64,000 bases of DNA from Actinoplanes sp040639655. GTDB taxonomy: Bacteria; Actinomycetota; Actinomycetes; Mycobacteriales; Micromonosporaceae. Both the position numbers and the translations under genes were made by a program. The DNA is taken from positions 1 to 64,000 of the forward strand of contig NZ_JBFAAI010000006.1 of the NCBI RefSeq assembly GCF_040639655.1, written 5' to 3'. Below the pieces are notes generated by a model. The model was given only the letters and a program-made list of their open reading frames with translations. It had not been told where the DNA came from and searched no databases. Positions within the stretch are counted from its first letter, which is position 1. Every line of letters begins with the position of its first letter. Below are positions 43,815 to 52,945 of the stretch, piece after piece.

Positions 43815-43974
43815 CGGGATGCGCTCCTTGCTCATTTTCACGGCTGCGAGAGGGCAGGACCGCGCTGTCCTCCAGCAGGCAGTATTCCGCAGTCGCGGTG
43901 CGTAGTGGAAACCGCCTCGAAAACCGGACCGAGATCCTGGCGTATTTCTCATATCGGACAACTACCGTCAGGCC

Positions 43975-45027
43975 ATGTTCTCACTTACGGGGCAGATCGC
44001 TGCCGGCGGTGTCGGAGCCTTGCTCGCCCTGAGTGGCCTCGGTGCGCCGCAGATCGAATCTCCCACCCTCAAGATGCCCCGGGTCGCCCCGATCGCCATG
44101 ACGGCCGGGCAGGTGGCCCGATTCGATCTGCCCGTCCACAACGCGGGCGACACCCCGGTCTCCGGAGCGGTCGTGTCCCTGATGATCGACACCGAGCGTC
44201 TGGTGAAGACGTCCTACCGGAACTGCTCCACCGGTCAGCGGCATCTGCTCTGCACCTTCGACACGAAGCTGAAGCCGGGAGGGTACTACGGCCTTTCCGA
44301 ACCGCTGGCCTTCCGCCCACCGGCCGACTCGATCACCGGCAGCATCGTGTGGACCCTCGCGACCTGGTGGACCGCCACCGAGTACGCGGCCCTGCCGACC
44401 ATCCCGCCGGAGTCGATCCCCCCGGGCGCCGGCGAGTACGTCTGGGTGAGCACCCCGGGCCCAGGATGGGCCGCCGGATCCGAGCTGAAGCTGAAGGAGC
44501 TGGCCGGCCCGCCCGCCGGCCCGCCGGAGAAGGTCTGGGACGACTACGCGGAGAAGTGGGTCGACGCGGAATCGTCCCTCGACCTGACCGTGACCAGGGG
44601 CCGGTCAGCCGACATGGAGGTCTCCGGTGTGCGGAGCGTCCTGGCCGACGGCCGGGGCACCCTCCGGGCGAGTCTCATCAACCACGGTCCCGGCCGGCTG
44701 TATCCGAACTCCTACCTCAACAACTACCTGACGATCTCGGTGACCACCCCGCACCACACCAGGATCATGTCTGCCCCTGAGCGGTGTCTCCTGCATCCGG
44801 ACGAAGGGCAGTTCGTGGAGTGCAACTCGACTGCCTCGATCGGTGGCGGCGAGCGGGAGGACTTCGATCTGGCGGTACGGGTACGGAAACCCACCACCGA
44901 CGCCGGCCGGATCGAGATCCTCGAAGACAGAGGACTCGACGACCCGGACCAGTCGAACGACACCGCCCTGATCGACATCACGGAACCCGGATTGCCGAGC
45001 ATTCGGAGCGGCATGCGCGCACCATGA
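43975..45027 (+). CDS. Secreted protein with CARDB-like beta-sandwich domains
   Basis: The 350-residue protein begins with a weak signal-like segment (TGQIAAGGVGALLALSGLGA). Two beta-rich regions follow, each with the features of cell-adhesion/DUF11-type sandwiches: VARFDLPVHNAGDTPVSGAV near 50 and LRASLINHGPGRLYPNSYL near 225, where NxG turns follow hydrophobic strands. Cysteines occur in pairs (NCSTG/LLCTF; RCLLH/ECNST). No membrane anchor at the C-terminus, so it is likely released or wall-associated. No enzyme motif. Confidence 0.7.
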   Translation: MFSLTGQIAAGGVGALLALSGLGAPQIESPTLKMPRVAPIAMTAGQVARFDLPVHNAGDTPVSGAVVSLMIDTERLVKTSYRNCSTGQRHLLCTFDTKLKPGGYYGLSEPLAFRPPADSITGSIVWTLATWWTATEYAALPTIPPESIPPGAGEYVWVSTPGPGWAAGSELKLKELAGPPAGPPEKVWDDYAEKWVDAESSLDLTVTRGRSADMEVSGVRSVLADGRGTLRASLINHGPGRLYPNSYLNNYLTISVTTPHHTRIMSAPERCLLHPDEGQFVECNSTASIGGGEREDFDLAVRVRKPTTDAGRIEILEDRGLDDPDQSNDTALIDITEPGLPSIRSGMRAP

Positions 45028-45062
45028 GGGGGATGCCGGCGACAAGCGGAAGGGAGCTCAGA

Positions 45063-45245
45063 ATGAGATATCCGATGCACGAGATCGACCTGGAGACACC
45101 CGAGGGTGACGCGGCCGAGCAGGCGACCATGATCCCCGGCTGGCAGGACGACGAACCGGACGATCAGCCGCCGGTCAGCGACGCCAACGAGTGGGACGCC
45201 CAGGAACAGAACCGGATCGTCGGGTTCGACGACGACTACCGCTGA
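45063..45245 (+). CDS. Small acidic protein (60 aa)
   Basis: The ATG at 45063 has AAGGGAG seven bases upstream. The product is very acidic (about 18 Asp/Glu), with aromatic residues at both ends (MRYPMHEIDLETPEG, GFDDDYR) and probably disordered. It follows the secreted protein on the same strand after 35 bases, so may be co-expressed. Function unknown. Its last codons lie four bases from the stop of the convergent LCP gene. Confidence 0.65.
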   Translation: MRYPMHEIDLETPEGDAAEQATMIPGWQDDEPDDQPPVSDANEWDAQEQNRIVGFDDDYR

Positions 45246-45249
45246 TCGG

Positions 45250-46254
45250 TCACCGCTGGTCCACGTAATCCGGATTCGCGGCCGCCCACTCGGCCAGCCG
45301 GTCGTCACGGATCGCCGCATACAGGCCGGGACCGACCCCGGGATAGATCGCCTCGTCCCGGCTGCCCTCTCGTCGGGCGGACTTCTTCGCCCCGATACCG
45401 ACCAGTTCGGGTTCGTCGAGTGACGCGGCGACCCGCAGCAGCGTGAGCTCGTCCCCGTCGACCCGAAGACCCTTTCCGGCACTGGTCAGCAGGGCCTGCA
45501 GCTCGGACAGGCTGATCCCGCCGGCCATCGCCTCACCGGCGAGCAGCCGCAGGTACGCACGGTTGTTGTGGTCCCGGTCGTACGACCCGTTCGGCAGTTT
45601 CCACCGCCCCCGCAGCAGCGGCTCGACCTCGTCGGGTCCGATGTCGTGACAGCCCGCTGGGATGGCTTTGCGCCCCGGGTGCGCGACGATGCCCGGCCGG
45701 ACGCACATGGTCACATCGCCGACCGCCGCACTGACCGCACGCAGCGCCCGCAGTTCGACAGTCACGGTGGCATCCAGCTCGACGCCCGTCAGTCCTTCGA
45801 CGGCGTCCCTGGTCGCCGAGGCACCGCGCATCAGCGTCCAGTTCAGTTTCTCCCCGCCCGGCAGTACGCCACCCCGCGGCAGACTGATCAGGTAGACCTG
45901 CTTCCGGTCCGCGGTCAGGTGCAGCAGCATCACCGTGTCGGCCAGTGAGGTACCCGGTTCCCGCCCTTCCCGGCGGTCACTGCCGAGCAGCAGCACATCC
46001 AGCGGACCCGCCGGGTCGACGGCCGCCGGCAGTACGGGTCCACCCTCCCGGTGCTGCAAGTTGTCGATCACCAGCGGCGTGGCGGCGCCGGCCAGCACCA
46101 CCGCGGCGGCCACCCCCGCCGTCCTCCGCCAGGCACGGCGGCGCTTTGCGCGTACCCAGGCGAAATCGATCTTCTGTCGCACCGGCCCGGAGGCCGGGGT
46201 GCTCGCCTCGTGCCGCGCGAACGTGGCCCGGAGTTCTTCCTCGATCCTGCTCAT
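45250..46254 (-). CDS. LCP (LytR-CpsA-Psr) domain protein in the anti-sigma gene position
   Basis: The 334-residue protein begins with a short cytoplasmic head (MSRIEEELRATFARHE) like that of sigma-linked anti-sigma proteins, then one membrane helix at about 46-65 (AGVAAAVVLAGAATPL). An extracellular LCP core follows: LLLGSDRREG, DTVMLLHLTADRKQVYLISLPRG, and a late basic NNRAYLRL. LCP enzymes attach teichoic acid or arabinogalactan-type polymers to peptidoglycan. Its start overlaps the end of the ECF sigma gene by four bases, which suggests it controls that sigma factor or is made only with it. The family C-terminus is short. Confidence 0.8.
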   Translation of the reverse strand: MSRIEEELRATFARHEASTPASGPVRQKIDFAWVRAKRRRAWRRTAGVAAAVVLAGAATPLVIDNLQHREGGPVLPAAVDPAGPLDVLLLGSDRREGREPGTSLADTVMLLHLTADRKQVYLISLPRGGVLPGGEKLNWTLMRGASATRDAVEGLTGVELDATVTVELRALRAVSAAVGDVTMCVRPGIVAHPGRKAIPAGCHDIGPDEVEPLLRGRWKLPNGSYDRDHNNRAYLRLLAGEAMAGGISLSELQALLTSAGKGLRVDGDELTLLRVAASLDEPELVGIGAKKSARREGSRDEAIYPGVGPGLYAAIRDDRLAEWAAANPDYVDQR

Positions 46255-46733
46255 GGGGTTACCACCAATTCCGCCCGGAGCGTGCCGAGCCCTCGCGAGA
46301 TGGCCGAGCGGACCGTGCCGACGGGACAGCCGAGAATGTCGGCGATCGCCTGATCGGGCAGGTCCTCGTAGTAACGCAGGACGAGGGCGGCACGCTGGCG
46401 TCGCGGAAGCTTCGCGAGCAGGCTCCACATGCGGTCGCGCTCGGCGCTCTCGTCGGCGTGGTCGGAGGCGACCGGGACGGACGGGTCGGGATCCGCACGC
46501 AGCAGCACACGCCGCCACCAGGACCCACGCCGCAGATCGATGAACTGGTTGGTGAGAATCCTGCGCACATAGCCGTCGGGCGAGTCGCTGCGGGCCACCC
46601 GCCGCCAGTTCAGCTGGACGCGGACCATGGTTTCCTGCACCAGGTCCTGAGCGGTCGCGGGGTCGCCGGTCAGCATGACGGCGTAACGCAGCAACGCGCT
46701 CAGCCGGCTGTCGGCGAATTCCTCGTAGGTCAC
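46251..46733 (-). CDS. ECF RNA polymerase sigma factor (SigE-type)
   Basis: The 160-residue sigma-70 factor has region 2 (SALLRYAVMLTGDPATAQDL, VQETMVRV) and region 4 (PRRQRAALVLRYYEDLPDQ, ADILGCPVGTVRSAISRGLG). The start GTG 46733 is chosen because GGAGG lies five bases upstream; a longer form from ATG 46775 is possible. The product resembles the actinobacterial SigE family 40-type sigma factors. The overlapping LCP gene occupies the place of the usual anti-sigma factor. Confidence 0.9.
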   Translation of the reverse strand: MTYEEFADSRLSALLRYAVMLTGDPATAQDLVQETMVRVQLNWRRVARSDSPDGYVRRILTNQFIDLRRGSWWRRVLLRADPDPSVPVASDHADESAERDRMWSLLAKLPRRQRAALVLRYYEDLPDQAIADILGCPVGTVRSAISRGLGTLRAELVVTP

Positions 46734-46830
46734 GGGCACCTCCGCTCCTACGACGGGGCCGGGCACCGGAATCATTGCGGTGCGCCGCAAATCGATCGCC
46801 GGATTCGCATCCCGCTGACACGATCGTCTG

Positions 46831-48195
46831 GTGCTGCTCACTCTGACGACCACCCACCGGCCCGCCACCGACCTGGGCTACCTGCTGGTCAAGCACCCCG
46901 GCAAGGTGCACTCGTTCGGCATGCCCACCGGCACGGCGTACGTCCTCTACCCCGAGGCGGAGGAGGACCGCTGCACCGCCGCCCTGCTGCTGGACGTCGA
47001 CCCGCAACTGCTGCGGGCGCAGAAGGACGCCTTCGAGTTGAGCCAGTACGTCAACGACCGCCCGTACGCGGCCTCCAGCCTGCTCTCCAGCGCACTGGCC
47101 AAGGTGTTCCGCAGCGCCCTGCGCGGCGCCTCGAAGGACCGTCCGGAGCTGACCGCCGTCCCGATTCCGCTGGAGATCCGGGTGCCGGTGCTGCGCGGCA
47201 CGCCCGACCTGGTCACCCGCCTGTTCGAGCCGCTCGGCTGGTCGGTGACGGCCACCCCGATCCCGTTCGAGGCGGAGGTCGGCGGCGGCAGCCGGTACGT
47301 CGACGTGCTGCTGACCGGCGAGGTACGGGTCGCCGACGCGCTCAACCACCTTTACGTGCTGCTGCCGGTGCTCGACGACGCCAAGCACTACTGGGTCGCG
47401 CCGGACGAGATCGAGAAACTGCTGCGCTCCGGTGAGGGCTGGCTGGCCGCGCACCCGGAGAAGGTGCTGATCGCCCGCCGGTACCTGGCCCATCGCCGAT
47501 CACTGGCGACCACCGCGCTGCAGCTGCTGGAAGCCGACCAGCCGGTCACCGAGGAGGAGTCCGAGCTGCCGGTGGCCCGCCGGGCCCCGCTGGCCGAGCA
47601 GCGCCGGGACGCGGTCCTGGCCGCACTGGCCGAGGTGAACGCGTCCCGCGTGCTCGACCTCGGTTGCGGTGGTGGAGCGCTGCTGACCGCACTGGCCAAG
47701 GACCGCGGCTTCACCGAGATCGTCGGCGCCGATGTGGCGACCCGCACGCTCGATGTGGCGGCCCGCAAGCTGCGGCTGGACCGGCTGCCGGAGCGCCAGA
47801 AGGACCGGATCCGGCTGATCCAGACCGCCCTCACCTACCGTGACGATCGGCTGCGCGGTTTCGACGCGGCCGTACTCATGGAGGTCATCGAACACGTCGA
47901 TCTGCCACGGCTGCCCGCCCTGGAGACGGCTGTCTTCGGGCACGCCCGACCCGGCGCCGTGATCGTCACCACACCGAACGCCGAGTACAACGTGCACTAC
48001 GAGGGGCTGACCGGGATGCGCCACTCCGACCACCGCTTCGAGTGGACCCGGGCCGAGTTCGCTGCCTGGGCCGGCCGGGTGGCCGGCGAGCACGGCTACG
48101 ACGTGACGATCCGCGGTGTCGGTGAGGATCACGAGGAGACCGGCTCTCCCACCCAGCTCGCCCTCTTCACGATCAAGACCGAGGTGTCCGCATGA
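46831..48195 (+). CDS. hen1: RNA 3'-terminal ribose 2'-O-methyltransferase Hen1
   Basis: The 454-residue bacterial Hen1 has an N-terminal half of about 230 residues specific to the bacterial enzyme (with LGYLLVKHPGKVHSFGMPTG) and a C-terminal SAM methyltransferase. Motif I is RVLDLGCGGGALLTAL and metal-binding residues are in EVIEHVDL and MRHSDHRFEWT. It methylates the 2'-OH of the broken RNA 3' end before Pnkp seals it, marking the repair site. It overlaps pnkp by four bases. GTG 46831 is used as start. Confidence 0.95.
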   Translation: MLLTLTTTHRPATDLGYLLVKHPGKVHSFGMPTGTAYVLYPEAEEDRCTAALLLDVDPQLLRAQKDAFELSQYVNDRPYAASSLLSSALAKVFRSALRGASKDRPELTAVPIPLEIRVPVLRGTPDLVTRLFEPLGWSVTATPIPFEAEVGGGSRYVDVLLTGEVRVADALNHLYVLLPVLDDAKHYWVAPDEIEKLLRSGEGWLAAHPEKVLIARRYLAHRRSLATTALQLLEADQPVTEEESELPVARRAPLAEQRRDAVLAALAEVNASRVLDLGCGGGALLTALAKDRGFTEIVGADVATRTLDVAARKLRLDRLPERQKDRIRLIQTALTYRDDRLRGFDAAVLMEVIEHVDLPRLPALETAVFGHARPGAVIVTTPNAEYNVHYEGLTGMRHSDHRFEWTRAEFAAWAGRVAGEHGYDVTIRGVGEDHEETGSPTQLALFTIKTEVSA

Positions 48196-50687
48196 TCATC
48201 GACGTTCCCGAGCTGGCCCTCGTCGCTCTGGTCGGCATCTCCGGCTCCGGCAAGTCGACCTTCGCCCGCGCGCACTGGAAGTCCACCCAGGTGCTCTCCT
48301 CGGACTTCTTCCGCGGCCTGGTCGCCGACGACGAGAACGACCAGTCGGCCTCCTCCGACGCCTTCGAGGTGCTGCACTACGTGGCCGGCAAGCGGCTCGC
48401 CGCCGGCCGGCTCACCGTGGTCGACGCCACCAACCTGCAGTCGCACGCCCGCGCCGGGCTGGTCAAGGTGGCCCGCGAGCACGACGTCCTGCCGGTCGCC
48501 ATCGTGCTGGACGTGCCGGAGTCGCTGGCCTGGGAACGCACCCAGGCACGCGAGGACCGTACCTTCGGCCGTCAGGTCCTCACCCGGATGCACCGTGACC
48601 TGCGCCGATCCCTCAACCAGCTGGCCAAGGAGGGTTTCCGGAAGATCCACGTACTGCGCGGCACGGAGCAGATCGAGGCGGCCGAGATCCGGTACGAGAA
48701 GCTCTTCAACGACCGCAAGGACGAGCACGGGCCGTTCGACATCATCGGTGACGTGCACGGCTGCCGCGCCGAGCTGGAGGCACTGCTCACCAAGCTGGGC
48801 TGGGAGCTGATCCGCGACGAGCGGGGCCGTCCGGTGGACGCCGTGCACCCGGATCTTCGCAAGGCGGTCTTCGTCGGTGACCTGGTCGACCGCGGACCGG
48901 ACTCGCCGGGCGTGCTGCGTCTCGTGATGGGCATGGTGGCGGCCGGGCACGCGATCTGCGTGCCGGGCAACCACGAGCAGAAGCTGGCCCGCAAGCTGAA
49001 CGGCCGCAACGTGCAGCTCACCCACGGACTCCCGGAAACGCTCGAGCAGCTCGCGGCCGAGCCGGACGAGTTCGTGAGCGAGGTCCGCACCTTCATCGAC
49101 GGCCTGATCAGCCACTACGTGCTCGACGACGGCAACCTGGTGGTGGCGCACGCCGGGCTCAAGGAGGCGTACCACGGCCGGGCGTCGGGCCGGGTGCGCA
49201 GCTTCGCGCTCTACGGCGAGACGACCGGCGAGACCGACGAGTACGGCCTGCCGGTCCGCTACCCCTGGGCCCGCGAGTACCGGGGTTCCGCCGCCGTCGT
49301 CTACGGCCACGTACCCACCCCGGTCCCCGAGTGGATCAACAACACGATCTGCCTGGACACCGGTTGCGTCTTCGGCGGCGCCCTCACCGCGCTGCGCTGG
49401 CCGTCGCGGGAACTCGTCGCGGTCCCGGCCGCGAAGGAGTACTACGCCCCGGTCAAGCCGCTCTTCACCACGCCCGCGCGAAGCGACGAGGGTCTGGACA
49501 TCGCGGACGTCATCGGACGGAAACACATCGATTTCGGGTACGGGAATACGACCGTCCCCGCCGAGAACGCGGCCGCCGCCCTGGAGGTCATGGGCCGGTT
49601 CGCCGTCGACCCCCAGACCCTGGTCTGGCTTCCGCCCACGATGGCGCCGTGCACCAGCTCGACCGTGGAGGGTTACCTCGAGCACCCGTCGTCCGCCTTC
49701 GCCGACCTGCGGGCCGCTGGGGTGGACCGGGTGGTGTGCGAGGAGAAGCACATGGGGTCCCGCGCCGTGGTGCGGGTCTCGGCCTCCGGTGCCGGGGACG
49801 CGATCTGGACCCGTACCGGCCGGCCGTTCTTCGGTCCCGAACTGGACGAGCCGCTGCTGGCCGGGGTCCGGGCCGCGGCCGCACCGATCTTCGACGAGCT
49901 GGACACCGACTGGCTGCTCCTCGACGCCGAACTGCTGCCGTGGTCGGCGAAGGCGGGCGGTCTGATCCGGGACCACTACGCCGGGGTGGGTGCGGCCGGC
50001 CGGGCCGCCCTGCCCGCGGCGCTGTCGGTGCTGGAGAAGGTGGCCGGGCGCGGGCACGACGTCGCCGAGCTGCGCGACCGTCTGGAGCTGCGGGCGGCCG
50101 AGATCACCGGCTACTCGGCGGCATACCGTGCCTACGTGAAGCCGACGGACGGGCTCACCGGGGTCACCCTGGCACCGTTCGCGGTGCTCGCCGGCGCCGG
50201 CGTCTCGTACGCGAAAAAGGACCATGACTGGCACCTCGGGCTGGCCGACCGCCTGGTCGCGGCAGACCCGCGGCTCTTCACGCCGACCCGCCGGATGATC
50301 GTGGACCTGGCCGACCCGGCAGCCGAGGCCGCCGCGACCGAGTGGTGGCTGACACTGACCGGAGCGGGCGGGGAGGGCATGGTGGTCAAGCCGTGGGCCG
50401 GTCTCGCCGTGACCGACGGCAAGGGACGCCTTGTGCAGCCGGGGGTCAAATGCCGGGGCCGGGAGTACCTGCGGATCATCTACGGGCCCGAGTACACCCG
50501 TCCTGAGCAGCTGGAACGTCTGCGCCAGCGCAACCTGGGCCGCAAGCGTTCGCTGGCTCTGCGTGAGCACGGCCTCGGCCTGGCGGCGCTGGACCGGCTG
50601 GCCGAGGGCGCTCCGGCTTGGCGGGTGCACGAGCTGGTCTTCGCAATCCTGGCCGCGGAGTCCGAGCCGGTCGACCCTCGACTGTGA
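48192..50687 (+). CDS. pnkp: Polynucleotide kinase-phosphatase-ligase Pnkp
   Basis: This 831-residue three-domain RNA repair enzyme has an N-terminal 5' kinase with P-loop GISGSGKST near 18. A central metallophosphoesterase (from about 180) contains IIGDVHGCRAEL, VGDLVDRGPDSPG and CVPGNHEQ, which clears 2',3' ends. The C-terminal adenylyltransferase/ligase has the nucleophile Lys in CEEKHMGSR (near 520), followed by a second strand VVKPW. The bacterial enzyme seals RNA only with Hen1, whose gene overlaps it by ATGA. Together they fix RNA cut by ribotoxins. Confidence 0.96.
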   Translation: MIIDVPELALVALVGISGSGKSTFARAHWKSTQVLSSDFFRGLVADDENDQSASSDAFEVLHYVAGKRLAAGRLTVVDATNLQSHARAGLVKVAREHDVLPVAIVLDVPESLAWERTQAREDRTFGRQVLTRMHRDLRRSLNQLAKEGFRKIHVLRGTEQIEAAEIRYEKLFNDRKDEHGPFDIIGDVHGCRAELEALLTKLGWELIRDERGRPVDAVHPDLRKAVFVGDLVDRGPDSPGVLRLVMGMVAAGHAICVPGNHEQKLARKLNGRNVQLTHGLPETLEQLAAEPDEFVSEVRTFIDGLISHYVLDDGNLVVAHAGLKEAYHGRASGRVRSFALYGETTGETDEYGLPVRYPWAREYRGSAAVVYGHVPTPVPEWINNTICLDTGCVFGGALTALRWPSRELVAVPAAKEYYAPVKPLFTTPARSDEGLDIADVIGRKHIDFGYGNTTVPAENAAAALEVMGRFAVDPQTLVWLPPTMAPCTSSTVEGYLEHPSSAFADLRAAGVDRVVCEEKHMGSRAVVRVSASGAGDAIWTRTGRPFFGPELDEPLLAGVRAAAAPIFDELDTDWLLLDAELLPWSAKAGGLIRDHYAGVGAAGRAALPAALSVLEKVAGRGHDVAELRDRLELRAAEITGYSAAYRAYVKPTDGLTGVTLAPFAVLAGAGVSYAKKDHDWHLGLADRLVAADPRLFTPTRRMIVDLADPAAEAAATEWWLTLTGAGGEGMVVKPWAGLAVTDGKGRLVQPGVKCRGREYLRIIYGPEYTRPEQLERLRQRNLGRKRSLALREHGLGLAALDRLAEGAPAWRVHELVFAILAAESEPVDPRL

Positions 50688-50762
50688 CCGTAAGGTCACT
50701 TCCCGGAGTGCACAGGATTCATACAGGTTCCGGCCTTGAGTGGGCCGGTACCCTGGCTCCTC

Positions 50763-51737
50763 GTGGACATCCATGCGCTCACCGAGCAGCTAGCCCTGAA
50801 CCCGATGGACCCGAAGGATCTGCTCCAGGCCTTCGGGCTCCCGGGTGTCTTGGCCATCCTCTTCGCGGAGACCGGCCTTCTGGTCGGCTTCTTCTTCCCG
50901 GGTGACTCCCTGCTGTTCCTGGCGGGCGTGGCGGCCTCCGAGGTCGCCAACTCGATCTTCGGCATCAAGCTGTCGATCGTCGGCCTGCTGATCGGTGCGC
51001 CGATCTGTGCCATCATCGGCGCCCAGTTCGGTCACTGGCTGGGCGCCAAGTACGGGCGCCGGATGTTCGACAAACCCAACTCCAAGCTCTTCAAGGCGGA
51101 GTACGTCGAGAAGGCGGAGTACTACTTCGAGAAGTTCGGCCCGGCCAAGGCCGTCGTGCTGGCCCGGTTCATCCCGATCGTGCGGACGTTCCTCAACCCG
51201 GTCGCCGGCACCCTGGGCATGCCGGCCAAGCAGTTCTTCCTGTGGAACGTGGTCGGCGCGATCCTCTGGACCGACGGCATCATCCTGATCGGTTACCTGC
51301 TGGCCGAGCAGATCTACGCCGCCATCGGCGAGAAGATCGACCGGTACATCCTGCCGGTCGTGGTGCTGATCGTCCTGGTCTCGGTGCTGCCGATCTTCAT
51401 CGAGATCCTCCGGGAGCGGAAGGCCAAGAAGCAGGGCCTGCACAAGGCGGAGCCGGCGACCGCGATCGGCGTGGTCGCCGCCGCCAGTGTGGCGGGCATC
51501 GCCGACGCCGTCCGCGAGGAGTACCACGAGCACTTCGACCACAACCAGCAGCACGGCGACCACAACCAGCAGCACGGAGTGCCGCAGCAGCCGGCCTACC
51601 CGCAGCAGGGCTACCAGCCCACCCCGCAGGCTTACCCGCCGCAGCAGCCGGTCTACCCGCCCCAGCAGCAGCACTACCCGCCGCAGCAGTACGGATCGCC
51701 GCAGCCCCACAACGACCAGCAGTGGCCGCGCAGCTGA
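50763..51737 (+). CDS. DedA/SNARE-associated family membrane protein
   Basis: The 324-residue protein has five to six membrane segments of the DedA type: FFFPGDSLLFLAG near 40, an RFIPIVRTFLNPVAGTLGM segment near 140 with the conserved Arg and Pro, and LWNVVGAILW. It is followed by a last helix near 195-220. DedA members have been proposed to flip lipid carriers such as undecaprenyl phosphate using the proton gradient. The C-terminal 90 residues form a His/Gln/Pro/Tyr-rich cytoplasmic tail (PQQPAYPQQGYQP). GTG 50763 lacks a clear ribosome site. Confidence 0.88.
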   Translation: MDIHALTEQLALNPMDPKDLLQAFGLPGVLAILFAETGLLVGFFFPGDSLLFLAGVAASEVANSIFGIKLSIVGLLIGAPICAIIGAQFGHWLGAKYGRRMFDKPNSKLFKAEYVEKAEYYFEKFGPAKAVVLARFIPIVRTFLNPVAGTLGMPAKQFFLWNVVGAILWTDGIILIGYLLAEQIYAAIGEKIDRYILPVVVLIVLVSVLPIFIEILRERKAKKQGLHKAEPATAIGVVAAASVAGIADAVREEYHEHFDHNQQHGDHNQQHGVPQQPAYPQQGYQPTPQAYPPQQPVYPPQQQHYPPQQYGSPQPHNDQQWPRS

Positions 51738-51750
51738 GCTGGGGAACACG

Positions 51751-51779
51751 AAAGGCCGGCCCGTCGGGCCGGCCTTTTT
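51751..51779 (+). terminator. Rho-independent terminator after dedA
   Basis: AAAGGCCGGCCC pairs perfectly with GGGCCGGCCTTT around loop GTC, followed by T5. It is the clearest classical terminator in the window and lies between convergent genes. Confidence 0.92.
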
Positions 51780-51789
51780 CGTGGCTTGC

Positions 51790-52464
51790 TCACACCGTGA
51801 CGGCGGCGTTCCCGGAGAGCCGGTCCAGGAACTCCTCCGGACACTCCCGGAGGTTCTCCAGACGTCCGGCCGCCAGAGCCCGGTACGTCAGCGACGCGGC
51901 CTCCTCCAGGTTGCGGGCCCGCTTGTGTGCGAGCTCGACGGAGTCGCCCATCACCACGCACCCGTGCTGGCTGAGCACCAGGCAGTCGGTGCCGTCGGCG
52001 GCCATCGCGGCGGTCAGTGCGGCCAGCTCGGTGCTGCCCGGCAGCCGGAACGGCACGGTCGACACCCGCCGCAGGTAATACGCGTGATCGGTGGTCACGA
52101 TCCGGATGTGTTCACCGAGCGCGTCGAGCAGCAGGGCCGTCTGCGGATGGAGATGCACCACCGCGTTGACGTCCGGCCTGGCCCGATAGAGAGCGAGATG
52201 CAGAGCCAGCTCACTGGTCGGCTCGATCCGCGGCAGCGGGACGGTACCGACGGCGGCAGGACCCCCGTCGGACACCCGCACCGCGGTGAAGTCCTTGCGG
52301 CTGAGCCGTTCCAGCCAGGTGCCGCTCGCGGTGATCCAGATGGCGTCCTCGTCGGGAATGCGGGCGGACAGATTGCCGCCCGATCCACACACGAGGCCCG
52401 CCTGCACCACGTCGTAACCCACATGCGCGAGCTGGTCGCGCAGGTCACCGGGTACGTAGTTCAC
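51790..52464 (-). CDS. Class II aldolase/adducin family protein
   Basis: The 224-residue zinc aldolase of the L-fuculose/L-ribulose phosphate type has GLVCGSGGNLSAR near 25 (phosphate-binding), ITASGTWLERL, the zinc His pair in VVHLHPQTALLL near 103 and a third His in LSQHGCVV near 165. It may cleave a short sugar phosphate or act as an epimerase. GTG 52464 has GAGGAGG six bases upstream. No sugar operon surrounds it. Confidence 0.9.
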   Translation of the reverse strand: MNYVPGDLRDQLAHVGYDVVQAGLVCGSGGNLSARIPDEDAIWITASGTWLERLSRKDFTAVRVSDGGPAAVGTVPLPRIEPTSELALHLALYRARPDVNAVVHLHPQTALLLDALGEHIRIVTTDHAYYLRRVSTVPFRLPGSTELAALTAAMAADGTDCLVLSQHGCVVMGDSVELAHKRARNLEEAASLTYRALAAGRLENLRECPEEFLDRLSGNAAVTV

Positions 52465-52511
52465 CCGTTCCTCCTCAGGTCCGCCGGCCCGTCCGTGGGC
52501 CGGGGTCCTCG

Positions 52512-52548
52512 GCCTGGCGTCACGCCCCCATAGTCAGTGACGCCAGGC
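52512..52548 (-). terminator. 12-bp hairpin downstream of the arsR-type gene
   Basis: GCCTGGCGTCAC pairs perfectly with GTGACGCCAGGC around a 13-base loop, just past the stop of the ArsR gene on the minus strand and before the aldolase gene. Confidence 0.55.
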
Positions 52549-52567
52549 GTTGCCGCGTGCTTCGGAT

Positions 52568-52945
52568 TCAGCGGGCCTTCTTAGTGGCTCGCTTCCGCGG
52601 CGGGGTCAGCAGGTCCGCAATCGTCGCGATCGCGGACGGCACGAGCCGGTAGTAGGCCCACACTCCCCGCTTCTCCCGCTCCAGCAGACCCGCCTCGGTC
52701 AGAATCCGAAGATGGTGACTCACAGTGGGCTGCGAGAGGCCCAGGGGAGCCGTCAGGTCGCAGACACAAGCCTCTCCGTCCGTAGCGGACTGAATAAGGC
52801 TCAACAGCCGTAGCCGAGCCGGGTCGGCGAGCGCCTTGAGCACTCCCGCCAGGCGCTCAGCGTCAGCGCGTTCAATAGGCTCACCGGCAAGCGGCGAGAT
52901 CTGAGGCATGGTCATTTCCGCCAACGCAGTTCCCACGATCTCCAT
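52568..52945 (-). CDS. ArsR/SmtB-family metal-type regulator
   Basis: The 125-residue winged-helix protein has LADPARLRLLSLI near 42, the metal-binding alpha-3 element EACVCDLTAPL (Cys-x-Cys near 59-61), the recognition helix LGLSQPTVSHHLRIL, and a RGVWAYYRL wing. A CVC pair in alpha-3 is the arsenite/antimonite site in ArsR. No ars efflux or arsenate reductase genes are present nearby. The start could be ATG 52945, 52915 or 52909. Confidence 0.88.
   Translation of the reverse strand: MEIVGTALAEMTMPQISPLAGEPIERADAERLAGVLKALADPARLRLLSLIQSATDGEACVCDLTAPLGLSQPTVSHHLRILTEAGLLEREKRGVWAYYRLVPSAIATIADLLTPPRKRATKKAR

Noticed and set aside
48129..50774. Long minus-strand frame opposite pnkp
   Set aside because: Shadow of the well-supported Pnkp gene.
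52568..52945. Arsenic resistance operon
   Set aside because: Only the ArsR-type regulator is present; no arsenite pump, arsenate reductase or methylase is nearby.
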